Shown: positions 10,763 through 21,700 of the stretch, in pieces
Numbering within the stretch: position 1 is the first letter of the stretch
Layout: each line of letters opens with the position of its first letter
Source of the DNA: Amoebophrya sp. A120
Taxonomy: Eukaryota > Sar > Dinophyceae > Syndiniales > Amoebophryaceae
NCBI GenBank assembly: GCA_905178155.1
Contig: CAJINV010000001.1
Location: 14,219,265-14,283,264 of the forward strand
Direction: 5' to 3'
Length of the DNA stretch: 64,000 bases
Made by a program: the position numbers and the translations under genes
The notes under the pieces: generated by a model
Databases searched by the model: none
Seen by the model: only the letters and a program-made list of their open reading frames with translations
Told to the model about the DNA's origin: nothing

Positions 10763-13642
10763 TCATGCTTCTACTTTTGACGGCAGCGCGCCCTCCACAC
10801 CGTCGCACGACGCTTCGACAGTAGAAGATGCCCCTTTCAGCAGCGTTTTCCAGACGTTGCGCTTGGCAATTTCCTGTGCCTTGTTGCGGAGATAGACGCG
10901 GAAATGGAACAGCAGGTACCCCAACGCGGACAACAACACGACGCGGCGGCGCTGGTCGCGCGAGCGGGTGGCGAAGACAGCGAGAAAAGCAAAAAACGCG
11001 GCCGCTTTCTGGCCGTGGCCGGCAAAGTATGACAGTGTACAACCTGCTCCCCTCCCCGTTTTTATTTGCCACTGCCAGGCTGATGAGCAGCAGCAATAGA
11101 TGCAAGGCCACCACAGAGGCCTCCGCATGACAAACCCGCACACAGCTTGTCGTGCGTTTTTTTTGGTGTTCAAAAATTGTCATGGATGTTAACATGATGT
11201 TGATGCTTCAAGCAAGGCAAGAAGTGGATTTGTTGTTTTCCGTAACAAATGCGGGAAAGGGACAGGGAGAGTTCGTAGTTGTGCACTCGCATACAAAGTA
11301 CCGCTTGGTCAGCTCGGCGTCCGCCAACCGCTTCGTGATCTCGTATCAAACTAAAAGGCGCACAGACTCCAGAAACCTCAGTGAATGTTTCTACGTGCGA
11401 AGCAATCTTCTCTAGCTCTGTGGAGCCATTTGCCACCGTGCCTGCATACGTAACACAAGTTTTTGTTTTCGGGGACCAAAACCAATGCATAGCGAAGAAA
11501 ATAATGCCCTAACAACTATATAAACATGAAAGAGAAGAAGTCGAAGTTCAAGTTACTACTTCGCAATACAAACTACACTTAGAAATTCTTTCTAAGAGTG
11601 TTGCACTTTTCATTTGATATCTCGTCCTGCTGCTTCTTGCAGACCTCGCCCCAGACCTGCACCGCTACACGCTGGGACTCCCACTTCTCCTGAGAATGGT
11701 AAACAAACAGTGCATGAGTTTGAGAAGTCATGCTCATGAGTCATGTACACTGTTTCACTTGCCATTGCTAAGAAGAAACCAAACATGCAACGTGAAATAG
11801 TACTACACCAGTACTTCTTGAGATTAAAAATGTACTACTCAACTTCGGCAAAGATGACAGCTCGAACAGTACGTGAAGATCTCTTGTCACTACTATTCGT
11901 TATTGATACCTGCACAAAAACCCGGTTGCTTTCCCATTTCTCCTGCAGGTACTTCTTGACCACTTCCGCGCGACACTTTTCGCGCACCGTCCGATAGAAG
12001 GCCTCCACGTCCAATCGCTTGGAGAGCAACTTGCAAAACTGGTCGTGCATTCGCGTTACCCGGTTCTCTCGCGCCACCACGACTGCTGCGTAACTCTTCG
12101 CGACCGTCTGCGCCACCTGCGGGCTGTCACGGAACATCGCCATCCAGTTCCTGTTAGTTGTACGTGGCATATGGAAATAAGTTGTAGCCAGCAACTTCAA
12201 CAGGTTCAAAAATTAAATCAGAATCAGGATTGCTCTCGTACGCATGATACTGTTTGAGTTTGTGTCAAGAATCTGTTTCTGTATCTCCTTCGAAAAGCTG
12301 TAGACGGTTTGTTGCTTAAGGTTCATCGTCGACAAGAGCGAATTAAGCTATTCCCCCACCTAAATGTCGAATCCGCTGCTGCTCGTGGTTCCGAGACGCA
12401 TTCCTTTACGAACTTCTCGTGCGCATTGTCGACAACGGCGCTGGAGTATGAGAGGGCACAACCCTGCGCGCCGCTCATTTGGCATGCAAAATGCCAAAAC
12501 TTCCCCTTTGCCTTCTGGTTCTGGCGCTGTCTACTGCATGACAAATTTCGCAACGAGAAACGAGACAACTTCTGGTCTGTCGTGACAAGTTACTTGTCTA
12601 TCACGCACAGCCCCCACCTTCGCGGGTGCTTCTGTTGCTGCTCACCAGGCCTCTCAAGTGAGCGGGGGGGGCAGTCGTTGTGCACTCTGATATGGGAGGA
12701 GCTTCCGATGTGGCGAGGTAGGCACCGGTGACGGCGTCCACGTCCTCGGCAGTGTGCATCATCTCATCTGGCGATGAATTGTTTCCCGCCACAACTGGCG
12801 AAGTGGTCTGTTCCGCCTGCTGTACGTCGTTGTACGGGTGACTGGCCTATCAACTGTAAAAATGTCTGGGTCTGGAAGAATTCATGTTTGTCATGCTTGT
12901 CTGGCATGACTCTAAAATCTTCCATGCACGTTACCCAAGAGCTCCGTTTTTCTGTGATGCAGAGCTGCAGTTTGTCATGCAGAATAGGCAACACCTAGGA
13001 GCTCAGAAACTTGTCATGCTGAGCCAGTATTCGTAGCCTCATCATGAGACGCCACCCAGCATCACAAGTTTCCAGACCCAGACATTTTTACTTTTGATAT
13101 GGCCACATTTGGGTAGATCGGAACGAGTTTCTGGCTCTCCATTATAACGCGCTCAGCTGTTACAATCTCAAACGTTACAATAGAATATGGTGATCTGTGA
13201 TGCAAGAGTGCATGACCTAGCCTACTCCCACAGGATTGCGCATGACAAGTTCTGGAGGCCAAATCCGCACTAGAATCTGGCGAAATTTGTATTGCGAAAG
13301 GTGGAACGCTGTGCGAGTCTGTCATGCTCATCATGCAACACAAATTCCAGATTCTATTGTAACGTTTGAGATTGTAACACCTGAACAGGTTATATCCATG
13401 CGGTCTTGCTTCTTAGTGGCATCAAATTTCGCGTCGCTCACACCGCCAGCTGAATATACACCGAAACAAGTGGTGGACTCCGTCACAGGTGTCTCAACTG
13501 GCGTGACTAGGGGCGTGGAGGAATTAGAATCACTGTAGCCCTGCTCTTTGGAGGTAGTAGTTCCGGCGTGAGCTGCTGGCTTTGGGGCGCCTTTGCTGGA
13601 ACCCTTGTTGTTCCCTTTGTTGTTTCTCTTCACTTTTGCCAT
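10763..13642 (-). CDS. Unknown protein with hydrophobic C-terminal region, five introners
   Basis: No family recognised. Start ATG at 13642 (MAKVKRNNKGNNKG, Lys/Asn/Gly-rich) and stop near 10763 after GALPSKVEA. Frame-consistent exons: 13642-13395, 13142-13100, 12847-12693, 12446-~12366, ~12320-12250, ~12155-11910, 11689-11620, 11343-11294, 11027-10763. The N-terminal third is Ser/Thr/Pro-rich and probably disordered. The middle is charged and helical (VTRMHDQFCKLLSKRLDVEA, AEVVKKYLQEKWES). A hydrophobic stretch (AAAFFAFLAVFATRS, VVLLSALGYLLFHFRVYL) near the C-terminus looks like one or two membrane helices. The peptide QEKWES(N/Q)RV occurs twice in tandem, with a GT-AG intron (11690-11909) at the repeat boundary. 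The junction between ~12366 and ~12320 is unresolved. Confidence 0.7.
11028..11293 (-). mobile_element. Introner-like intron, GTGCACAAC family
   Basis: 266 bp. TIR TATGACAGTGTACAAC at the left and TATGCGAGTGCACAAC inverted at the right. Perfect direct repeat caaag at 11023-11027 and 11294-11298. Removal joins ELTKRYF to AGHGQKAAAFF; no GT-AG choice across the repeat. Confidence 0.9.
11344..11619 (-). mobile_element. Introner-like intron
   Basis: 276 bp. Starts TATCAAACTAAAAGGCGCA and ends in the inverse of TATCAAATGAAAAGTGCA. Perfect direct repeat tctcg at 11339-11343 and 11620-11624. Removal joins KKQQDEI to TKRLADAELTK in frame. The exon between it and the 11028 element is only about 50 nt. 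Confidence 0.88.
12447..12692 (-). mobile_element. Introner-like intron, GTGCACAAC family
   Basis: 246 bp. TIRs TATGAGAGGGCACAAC and (inverted) TATCAGAGTGCACAAC. Flanks tggag / tgggag. Removal at the duplication gives SEAPPSAVVDNAHEKF. A GT-AG alternative (GTGCAC to CTCCAG) also keeps the frame, so the exact site is open. Confidence 0.82.
12848..13099 (-). mobile_element. Introner-like intron, ATGTCTGG family
   Basis: 252 bp. TIR TATCAA, two variable bases, then GTAAAAATGTCTGGGTCTGG at both ends. Perfect direct repeat tggcc at 12843-12847 and 13100-13104. Removal joins YPNVA to SHPYNDVQQ. The GT-AG pair inside the TIRs gives a frame that stops at 12764. Confidence 0.92.
13143..13394 (-). mobile_element. 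Introner-like intron with long perfect inverted repeat
   Basis: 252 bp. After TATAAC and a short variable stretch, a perfect 28-bp inverted repeat begins GTTACAATCTCAAACG. Direct repeat tccat at 13138-13142 and 13395-13399. Removal joins KKQDRM to ESQKLVPIY in frame. Near-perfect repeats suggest recent arrival. Confidence 0.92.
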
Positions 13643-14277
13643 TTTGGATCAGGCTTGCTCGTACAAGTCTGCTTAGTGTCTCCGTGTACGTGGCACTTTC
13701 ACTTATTTTATTGCCCTTGCGATAATAAAAGAACTTCGATGTACTGACGTTCTGGAGATGGCACTGGCAGTCCGTAGGACTTATTGCAATTGGATGCAGA
13801 GTTGCTACAACGACCGCAGTTATTCGTCTTCGTCTTCCCCGCCCGAGTTTGTACTTCTGTTTCTGTAAGTATCTGTATCTATGAGGAATGGTTACTTTCA
13901 TCTAGTGAGGAAGAGGAAGCAGATCAGCGGCCACGACATCGATGATCTTACAGACCCCATGCTGACGACTACTTGGATCAGACACTTCTTCCGCGGATGT
14001 TCTAGTACCCCCGCTGGCTTTGTTTCGAAACGCGGCCGGTTGATGAACTTGCTTATTCTCCACAACTACGCACGAGTAGCCCCGACGACAATCAAACAGA
14101 CCGAAGATGACATAATTAAGAAACGCACCCACGGTAATGATCTTTATCGTTGTCTTTCTTTTGACCGAGAAAACGGCACGAACCTGTGGACGAACTGCCC
14201 AAGGCCAAGGGATCAATCATTACTCGTGGCGAGATTTGTTTCGCAGTTGGAAGTTGTAAAAGCACGCCCGTGTAATT
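13643..14277. other. Intergenic gap
   Basis: No gene supported. It lies between the start of the unknown gene at 13642 and the stop of the phosphoesterase. Short ORFs here overlap on both strands and show no family motif. Confidence 0.5.
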
Positions 14278-16187
14278 TTACTTTTCATTTGTCTCAACTT
14301 TATTTGTCGTTCTTGCGGACGCGGCATTTTCTTTCTCAAACATATCCCGATCCACGTCAATAATCCATATCCTGGGCCTCGCAAGAAACATATTCGCGGC
14401 ATTAATTTTCAAACAACTTATATCATCACCGATTTTCACTAGACTACATCCGCGCTTATGATGTCGATGGCCAACGAGGTGGATTTTTGGTTTAGTTCTC
14501 GATAGAAATTTGTTGAACTTTCCCCCAAGATTCCAGCAATGGGTCATGAGGATGTCAACGTTCTCGTTACGTGAGTCAGATCTTGTTCCGTGTGCCCCCA
14601 CACTACCCGGTATACTGGGCGCAGCCTCGATTCCTGCTGTTGTACTATCCTGCTCGTCCTTTTTATTTAGAAACTCATTCTCATTCCAGCTTTCTGGGTC
14701 TTGGCCCACCCGATTGAAACTGGTTCCCAGATTCGCTTCTGCGCCGTAGATTTCGACGATGGTCGCCGGCTTGGCGCCGGAGGCGTTTCGTAGTGGTGCC
14801 TGCCGTTCTTGACCGTGCACCGGAACCGAAGTGGAGACAAAAGACAACAACGGAAGAAACTGGAGATGCTCGTCGCTTTTGCCAAAACTGTCGGATTGGG
14901 ATTGTCTCGTTTTCTGCTTGCCGGCGCCCGTCAGCTGCGTCGCTAGAACATCGTCGTGATTTCCACCAATGTATCATGTGCAAAACAAGTATCGTACTCG
15001 TACCGTAGTAATCGCAGTCATGCATTACAAATTTCTCTCTCAAGAAAGTCAAATCCGCATTACAAATTTCATTTCTCACGCTGAGGGAATTTGTAATGCG
15101 TTTATACGAGTACGTCGATACTTTTGCACAGGATATAATGGCGAACTTGTACCCGACCGGGAGGCTAAACCACCATTCCTGGAGTGCCGTGGCTTTTTCC
15201 TCACAAATTCTCGCTTGCAGCTCGTCGCTGCCATCCGCGTAGAGCCTCGAGTCGTAGAAGAAATCGCCACAATGCAGGAGGAGATCGATGTCTTTGTCCT
15301 GCGGAATCTCCGGAAAGTGTTCATGCGTGTCGGATACCACACAGATACGGACTTTCCCCTGCTGTTTTGGTCCCAGAAAATGCACCGACCGAAGGTGACG
15401 CGGGTAGATTGGAAGCGACTCTAGATTTTTCTGTTGACCGCCGCCATGTGCACTTTCCACATCTTGGCCTAGCGGGAGATCAGTACCTGGGAACGAGCCA
15501 ACGGGTGCGGTGCTGTGCGACAGAAAGTACGTGAGCCAACTTTCAAGCTGCGCTTGCAGAAAGAGCTTTACTGAATGCTTGAAAGAAGTGTAGTTGGTGG
15601 TGAGGCCGCTAAACGAGCAATTGTTGTTCGTGGGATCGTCCTTTGTTCCGGATGCTGGTGCAGTCGCAGTGAGTGAAAAGTCGACGTAATCAACTTCCGT
15701 TCGGCACCAGGCGCCGAAAGTCAAGCGTTGCAATTTGAACCAAGCGGGTCGGATATACTCCAGATACTGATGAAGTCCGAGTTGCCGCAAACAGAATGGC
15801 TGCGATAAATCGAGAAGGCGGTTGTCGAGCCTGTGATACAATCATAGATTTTTGACCATATGGTCGAAGACCAAGTTGACACAAAACGGTGCTGCCAGCA
15901 GCATTAGTACAGCAACGGTCAATACGGTGTATGATATGACCTTTCCGTGATCTTTTTAGCAAGGAAGCTCTTTTACTTGTTCTCGAGGATGAAGAAAAAG
16001 CAAACAAACAAAGGATGTTACAGAAACGGCACGACGCTGTGACAGAGATGGTAGAACGGAAATGCAACAGGATTGTAAGGACTAAAGACGGCATAGTGCC
16101 ACCAGAACTGCCACGATCGCAAGTCCGGCGCGCCCGCGGGAAAACCGACTAACCACCTCCAGAAACCATCTTCGATCGGAGACCTCA
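14278..16187 (-). CDS. Calcineurin-like metallophosphoesterase (MPPED/UPF0046-like)
   Basis: Predicted metal-dependent phosphohydrolase; substrate unknown. The dimetal-site motifs appear in order: VVSDTH (~15335), LLHCGDFF (~15270), GGNHDDV, ILMTHC (~14540) and HLVGHRH followed by NAANM (~14400-14470). GGNHD is created only when the introner at 14972-15135 is removed, which strongly supports both calls. Spacing (SDTH, IP, D.LLHCGDF, LP..YKFAI) fits the MPPED-like group. THC replaces the usual THG. A long N-terminal extension (Tyr/Phe/Trp-rich, KLFLQAQLESWLTYFLSHS) precedes the catalytic core from about 15840. The 5' part is uncertain: MRSPIEDGFWRWLVG at 16187 and a hydrophobic stretch near 15900 (TVLTVAVLMLLAAPFCVN) could be upstream exons giving a membrane anchor, but I could not join them in frame. 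Confidence 0.8.
14972..15135 (-). mobile_element. Introner-like intron splitting the GGNHD motif
   Basis: 164 bp. TIRs TATCATGTGCAAAACAAGTA and (inverted) TATCCTGTGCAAAAGTATCG, followed by a shared TACTCGTA. Same family as 5068-5257. Flanks caatg / taatg. Removal gives KFAIGGNHDDV; reading through destroys the motif. Confidence 0.9.
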
Positions 16188-16814
16188 TTTGTCCGCAGCA
16201 GAGCTTCGTGAGAAACAAAGAACCGATTCTTTTTTTTCATATAGCTGGCCTAGATGACCTTCTTCTTGACAACTTTAACGCTGACCTCTACATTGTGTCT
16301 GGCCCCGAATTGCTCTTTACGTCGTATTATACACATATCGATCAAAAGTGAATGTAGTGGTTGTGAAGGGATGGGATCGCGATGAAGATCGTCGCTCTGA
16401 TTACAGGCGACACGAAGTACTTAGATATCAGATGCCGATGCGTGAACCGAAGATGAAAAAACAACAAACTCGATATATTGTGCAGCGTGAGCAAATGCAA
16501 AGCAATTTCAACGGCAATCATGAATTAACAAGCTGCATCAGCAATGTGAGTATCAAGTTTTTGTGACGCCATGAACATTGGGATTGGCCTTTCTTCAAGT
16601 TTCATGTGGCACAACAAAGTACTCCTCCTGGGTCTTCCACGACCTAGCTTTGTTTCTACTTTCTTATATGTCGCTGCACCTGCAGGAACACTGTCACGGT
16701 CGGTTGCTTGTGGTCTTTGTTGCCTCGAAACGTTCTTTCGCTCGTGAAATCGATGAGGCCAAAATTGTTGATCAGGAGGGGAGGGAGCTATAGAGATCAT
16801 CTTCCAGTTTTTTG
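16188..16814. other. Gap between phosphoesterase 5' end and VAMP stop
   Basis: No gene supported. A minus ORF of 91 codons (16525-16800) lies directly downstream of the VAMP stop and shows no motif; I read it as 3' flank. Confidence 0.45.
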
Positions 16815-17957
16815 TTACACTTGATTTCCCATCTGCGACGTGCCACCTCCGCCCCCGCTGTCGCTGTTTCCAAAAACAGGTCGGTCATCTGCGAACTCGA
16901 CGTAGCTGCTCGCGGAGCTAGATTCGAGGTGCTGTTTATACTTGTTCATTGCGAAGTAGCTTCCCGCGCCCACGAGCACTAGCATGAATGTGACCGTCCA
17001 GTAAGAGTCTGAGAACAACACATAAGCCACGGCGTCGATAAACAGTAGCGCGCAGAGAAAGTAGAGAAAATACTGTCGAAGCATCATTTTTTGCTGCAGC
17101 TGCCTCGAAGATTGGCTAAACTGGCCGGCAGTGCTGTTGAGAGTTGCGGACTTGTTGTCCAGGCCCCGCCACTATCCGGGCCAAACATGCCGGGCGTGTT
17201 TGGAAAGTTTATTAGACTTCTCATTGTACTACACCTGCTCTCGCATACTTCATCAATTCCCTGTGATGCGTGTTCCGGAACACCACCACCAGCGCTGCAT
17301 CTTTATGCTGCACAGACGAGACCACTTATCATGCGGGTTATGCACTACAGAACCGATGAAAAGCTTTCCATGCGTAGCTACATGCTGTCACTGCAGTCAG
17401 GTGAAGGAGAACGTATAGTACTCCTACTCGCTCATGTGTAAGCATCACAACACTTTCCAGACACAGACATGTTTGCAATTGGTAGCAACTGGCCATCGCG
17501 GGCTACCATCTGCTGCTATCCCGAGTAAAAACGTCCGCGCCCCCCAAACAATTTGCCATGCAAATCTGTATGCCAAAGCCGAAATTGTGTATCTGCGTAC
17601 ACTTATTCATTGCGTCTCATCATGCGCAACTCCATGCTCGAATCACATATCTAAATCAGGATGCCAAAAATCGACCTGTGAAGCGACTGCACTAGAGACC
17701 CAACGCTGTCATGCACCTGTTTGCGTTTAAGTTTATTGAGTTTGTGTAGCAAATCTGCGATCTCAATTCTGGGGACGAGGGGACGTCGTGTTTGCGCAGG
17801 ATAGCTGCATAGACTGCTTTAGTGTATCCGTCGCCGTTTGCACCTGGCCGCGAGTCTGCTCCAAAGAGACCATCCTCGAAGGACCGCTGCTGGTATTTAG
17901 ATCGTCGGCGGTGCTGCCGATGCTACTTCCGCCCGGTGCCGTTGACGATGCCGACAT
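16815..17957 (-). CDS. VAMP/synaptobrevin-like R-SNARE
   Basis: R-SNAREs on vesicles pair with Q-SNAREs to drive membrane fusion. Start ATG at 17957 (MSASSTAPGG), exons 17957-17804, a 32-nt micro-exon 17516-17485, and 17172-16815, about 177 residues. After removing both introners the SNARE motif (residues ~31-88) reads SLEQTRGQVQTATDTLKQSM, then MVARDGQLRGLDNKSATL, then GQFSQSSRQLQQKM. R56 sits at the ionic zero layer (family pattern LERDxKL). There is no longin domain, so it is a short brevin type. Oddities: after the transmembrane helix (~94-112) comes a second hydrophobic stretch (~117-134) and a hydrophilic Gly/Ser-rich tail of about 40 residues. Classical R-SNAREs end near the membrane. 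Confidence 0.85.
17173..17484 (-). mobile_element. Introner-like intron in the R-SNARE gene
   Basis: 312 bp. Coding-strand 5' end is TACCAATTGCAAACATGTCT and 3' end ...GGCCCGGATA; the TIR is diverged. Flanks gccac / gcaac (4 of 5). Removal joins ARDGQL to RGLDNKS in frame, restoring the zero-layer region. Confidence 0.82.
17517..17803 (-). mobile_element. Introner-like intron in the R-SNARE gene
   Basis: 287 bp. Ends TATCCCGAGTAAAAACGTCC and (inverted) TATCCTGCGCAAACACGACG. Perfect direct repeat gctgc at 17512-17516 and 17804-17808. Removal joins LKQSMQ to QMVARDG in frame. Confidence 0.88.
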
Positions 17958-18711
17958 CTTGCAATTGTACTTTTAATGTTGTAGATGTACCCAGCTGGGG
18001 TCCGTATCCTTGCAATTGTTTCTCTTTTTTTGTCTTCGTTTTTTGTTTTTCAAATCCGAAAACGAGCAGGTCTCGGTAGACGGGAACAGCCTGTGCTATA
18101 TCTACCTTTACGACTTTTGCTTGCACGACCTGGTTTCCCTTGGGCCGCAAAAACTTTTTCTAACTTTGTTGTATACTATTGAGAGAAAATAAGGTTAAGG
18201 CTTCAGTGTACCATGGCGGGTAGAAATTTGCCGCTCCTTTGATGAAGCAGGGGCTGGTAATTTCTCGGGAGGAAAACAGTCACAAAATGGTCCTGGCTGA
18301 AGAACAATTCCTTTTCCTGTGCTTCATCAAACGAAAGCAGAGGGAGTCGCTCGTGTGTGTGCCCATGAGGTGGAAAACCTCCTCGGGCAAAAAATTCATT
18401 CACTTTCTAGTCATCTTCTCTTCGAAACCTTTCGTGTAAAATCAAAATAGGTCCTGCTCATCCAACTGGTGAGTGCCCTCTGTCTTCTACTCGACAATGA
18501 ATCGTACAGGAATACGAATAATGCTATCCTCGGAATGATGTTGATGAGCCTCGGTGCTGAGGCTGACGAACCGACATCAGATCTTTTCAGTACAAAGCTA
18601 TCAGCCTAATTGTAGTTGCGTTCATCCTCTTGCGCTTGCCTCATCTACTTACTGCACTAGGACGATTAGCAAGCTAGCAATCCTATTCATAAACCGCCTT
18701 GACCTACACGA
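17958..18711. other. Intergenic gap
   Basis: No gene supported. Short minus ORFs at 17923-18150 and 18203-18403 have no motif. The stretch carries the VAMP 5' flank and the 3' flank of the aldo-keto reductase gene. Confidence 0.5.
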
Positions 18712-21700
18712 CTAGAAGACGAATTCACTCAAGTCCACGAGTCCATCTTCATCTCGCGGCATGCCTGTCGCTGCGTCGATCGGCGAACCTGTCGTGGCCT
18801 CCCCGCTCTCTACATCAAGTTGCCTCCCCGGGAGGTGACCGCCAGCACGCAGCTGTTGTAGCTTCATCATGGACCGGCTCTTTGCCCGCAAAGTTCTTGA
18901 CGCGGCCAGCCACCCTGCGTAGCTGAAGGTTTTCACATACGCCGTACCCATCTGGAGGAACTTTTGGATCGCCGTTCCGCTCGCGAAGAAAGCCGCCGGG
19001 AACTGGCCGCGACGATACAGTTCCTGGCCGAGGAGGAGCCAGGGTTCCGCGAGAAAGGGATTCAGGTCGATAACCTGAAGTAGCTTGTTTTCGTAGGCTG
19101 AAGATGTTTCCGATTCGACGCCGGATGGTGCTTCATCTTTCCGAAGACGTTTAATAGCAGACAACACTTGATGTGTGTGAGGTCCCCTTGAAGATCCTCG
19201 TGTCTGCATGGCTCCTGGTGCCGCCCCTCCAAGCGAAATCCCGCCGATCGAGTGAGCATCGACCCGGCTCTCTTCGTCTTTCTCGAGCTGCAGCAGCTCC
19301 CAGAGTAGGTCACGAGCCGCTTTTTCGCGCACCTCGGTCAGGTCGATCGATAGTGTGCAATGGCCGAAAACTGGAGGTAATGCCAGATTTTGCAGCGCTC
19401 GAGCAGGAATCCCTGCTGCAATCTTCTCTCCGCGATCCAAATCGCCGTACTTGCGCAACACGTGTGCCATTCGTGCCTGCGGAAACAGGTGAATCGGGGG
19501 CTTCGACGCCCCAGGCCAACGACCTTCGGACGAATCGAACTCGCGCAACCAATCGCACCAGCCACATCGGTCGTTCGCCTGATCCAAGGTGTCCGCCATG
19601 GCAATAATGATCAGGGACACAATATCTGTTCGCCGCACGAGGTAGTACTTTTTGTATTTCTCACGCGCGGCCCTATTTCGATTTTCCTCTGCGTCCTGCT
19701 CTCCTGTATTGCGTTTCGCTTCGCTGTGGTCTACGACATCACCAGAGTCGGATTTGGAGCTTCGCAAAACGCCTCTCCATCCCTTCACGTATAGCAGTGT
19801 CGTGTCCAGAAATCCGCGGGTCCCGGAGGCGTGGACTTCTTCCAGAAGTACCTTGAAATCAATAACCGAGTACAAGAAAATCAGTCGCTCGGCTGTTTCG
19901 CCCACTATGCCGGCAACTAGTTTGCGCAACCGCAGGGAAACGGCGGAAACGCCGCTGACAGCATGGCACGCGAGTGAAGCGTCAGGGATTAGGTCTTCGG
20001 GGAAAAGATTCGATGTTTCCTTGTCGCCGGAGGGGAGAGTGCTGCCTCGTTCCGGCCTGCAAAATTTCCTTTCTTGGGCAGCGTTTGTTTCAGTGAAAAA
20101 ATCGGACTCGTCGTCATTGTCAGCCGATCCCGAGGCAGAGACTTTTATCTGATCGCTCTTGTCTGCATCCTCTCCTCCGAGTAGAGAAGCCGAAGATAAG
20201 ATCTTGAACTTGAACTGTCCCCCGGCTCCGTACACAGAGTGCAGCGCGCCAGCATTGCAGAGATACTGGGGCTGCTTCCACAGCTTGAGCGCTGTGTAGG
20301 TGCCCTCCAGATGTCGTCGCATCACGTCCCGGTTGTGTCCCAGTCGTAGCGCCGGGCTTTTCTGCAAAAAGTACGCTAACTTTGGGGGCAGCCTCGCGGT
20401 ATTTTCCGACAAAATTTGATTCAGAACTGAATTTTGGTCGGATGTCATTGCGTCAAGGGCCGAGTCTCGGGCGAGAAATATTCGGGTCGCGGTACTAGAA
20501 GAAGATGAGGCAGCTTCATCATCCAACGTGGAGGCGGGGCCGTGATCTTCAGACGGGTTCGTGCCGGAGGATAACGGTCGAGGTCCTGCAGCTCCAGTAG
20601 GAGCAACTTTTTGTGTTTCTTTCCAGGTCTCGCTTGCGGCCCATGCCGTGAAGGCGTCGTCCGTTGTGTTTTCTTGAATTTTCCGCTCCAATGCGCTCAA
20701 CCACGAGTCCGCAGTCGCAGTATTGTCGTGTGGAGGCCCCCCTGTTGGTAGTGCCACGGAATCTTCTACGTACGTTGAAACATCCTGCCGAGCGGAGGGC
20801 CCCTTCCCGCTGCCCGAGGCATCATCATCATCTTCATCATCAAATTTTTGAACTTGAAGTAGAGCTTTCAAAAAGTCCACGTCTGCTGATTCCTCACGGG
20901 CCTGCGCCAGCGCCTTCCGCAGTGGATGGTCGTGTTCAGAATGTTCTAGAAACACCCGCAATCGCTGCTTCGCCCATATTGGCTGCACCACCTCTTCGCC
21001 GGGCACCAAGTTGCTCTCCCACAAAACAACCAGAGCGTCGAGGATACGAAACGCGAAGTCCCATTTTTTCGACGACGAAGCTGACGCGGGTCCATCTTCT
21101 CTCGTACCTGCAGGTGGAGCTGGCAGTTGTGCATTTTCCAGAATTCGCTCGCGGTTTGTCGACTGGGGAATGACCGCCACGTTTTTGTAGTGAACGGAGA
21201 AGCAATGCAGGAGCTGCGAGGCAGTGACCGACAACTCTTCCGCCAACCTGCGCACCAGCGGATCTCCCAGGGGGCCCCAATAGTGGCCGAGGTCCTCATT
21301 GGCAAAAAGTTGGGAGTATCCAACGAAACTGGCTTGTAGGGAGTGCTGCGCAAACTTCAAAAAATCACGCTCGAGATCCACGTGGGTTTGCCCCGGATGG
21401 TACACCGAAAACTTGTTTTGAATCACGGACACTGGCACGATGCCGGGGAGCGCTTCTTGCTGGGCCGACGAGGCTGCTGCATTTGTACTATCCGTGTTGC
21501 GGTCACCAGAAGCTTCATTGGCACTTGTTTTGGTCCCAGTGTCCCTGCTCCTGGCGTCTCGAAACAGGTGCGTATCGCGTTTTAACATGAGCTTGCGGTT
21601 TTTGTCCAGAAATTCGAGCTCGCTAAATCCGAAATTCGAGACTCCGAGTGCGCGTACCGTCTTGTCCTCCCGAACCAGCTCCTCTAGCCCTGACCAGGCA

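Noticed and set aside
20664-21173. Long ORFs in other frames over the AKR gene
   Set aside because: Shadows of a conserved coding frame with a complete AKR catalytic set.
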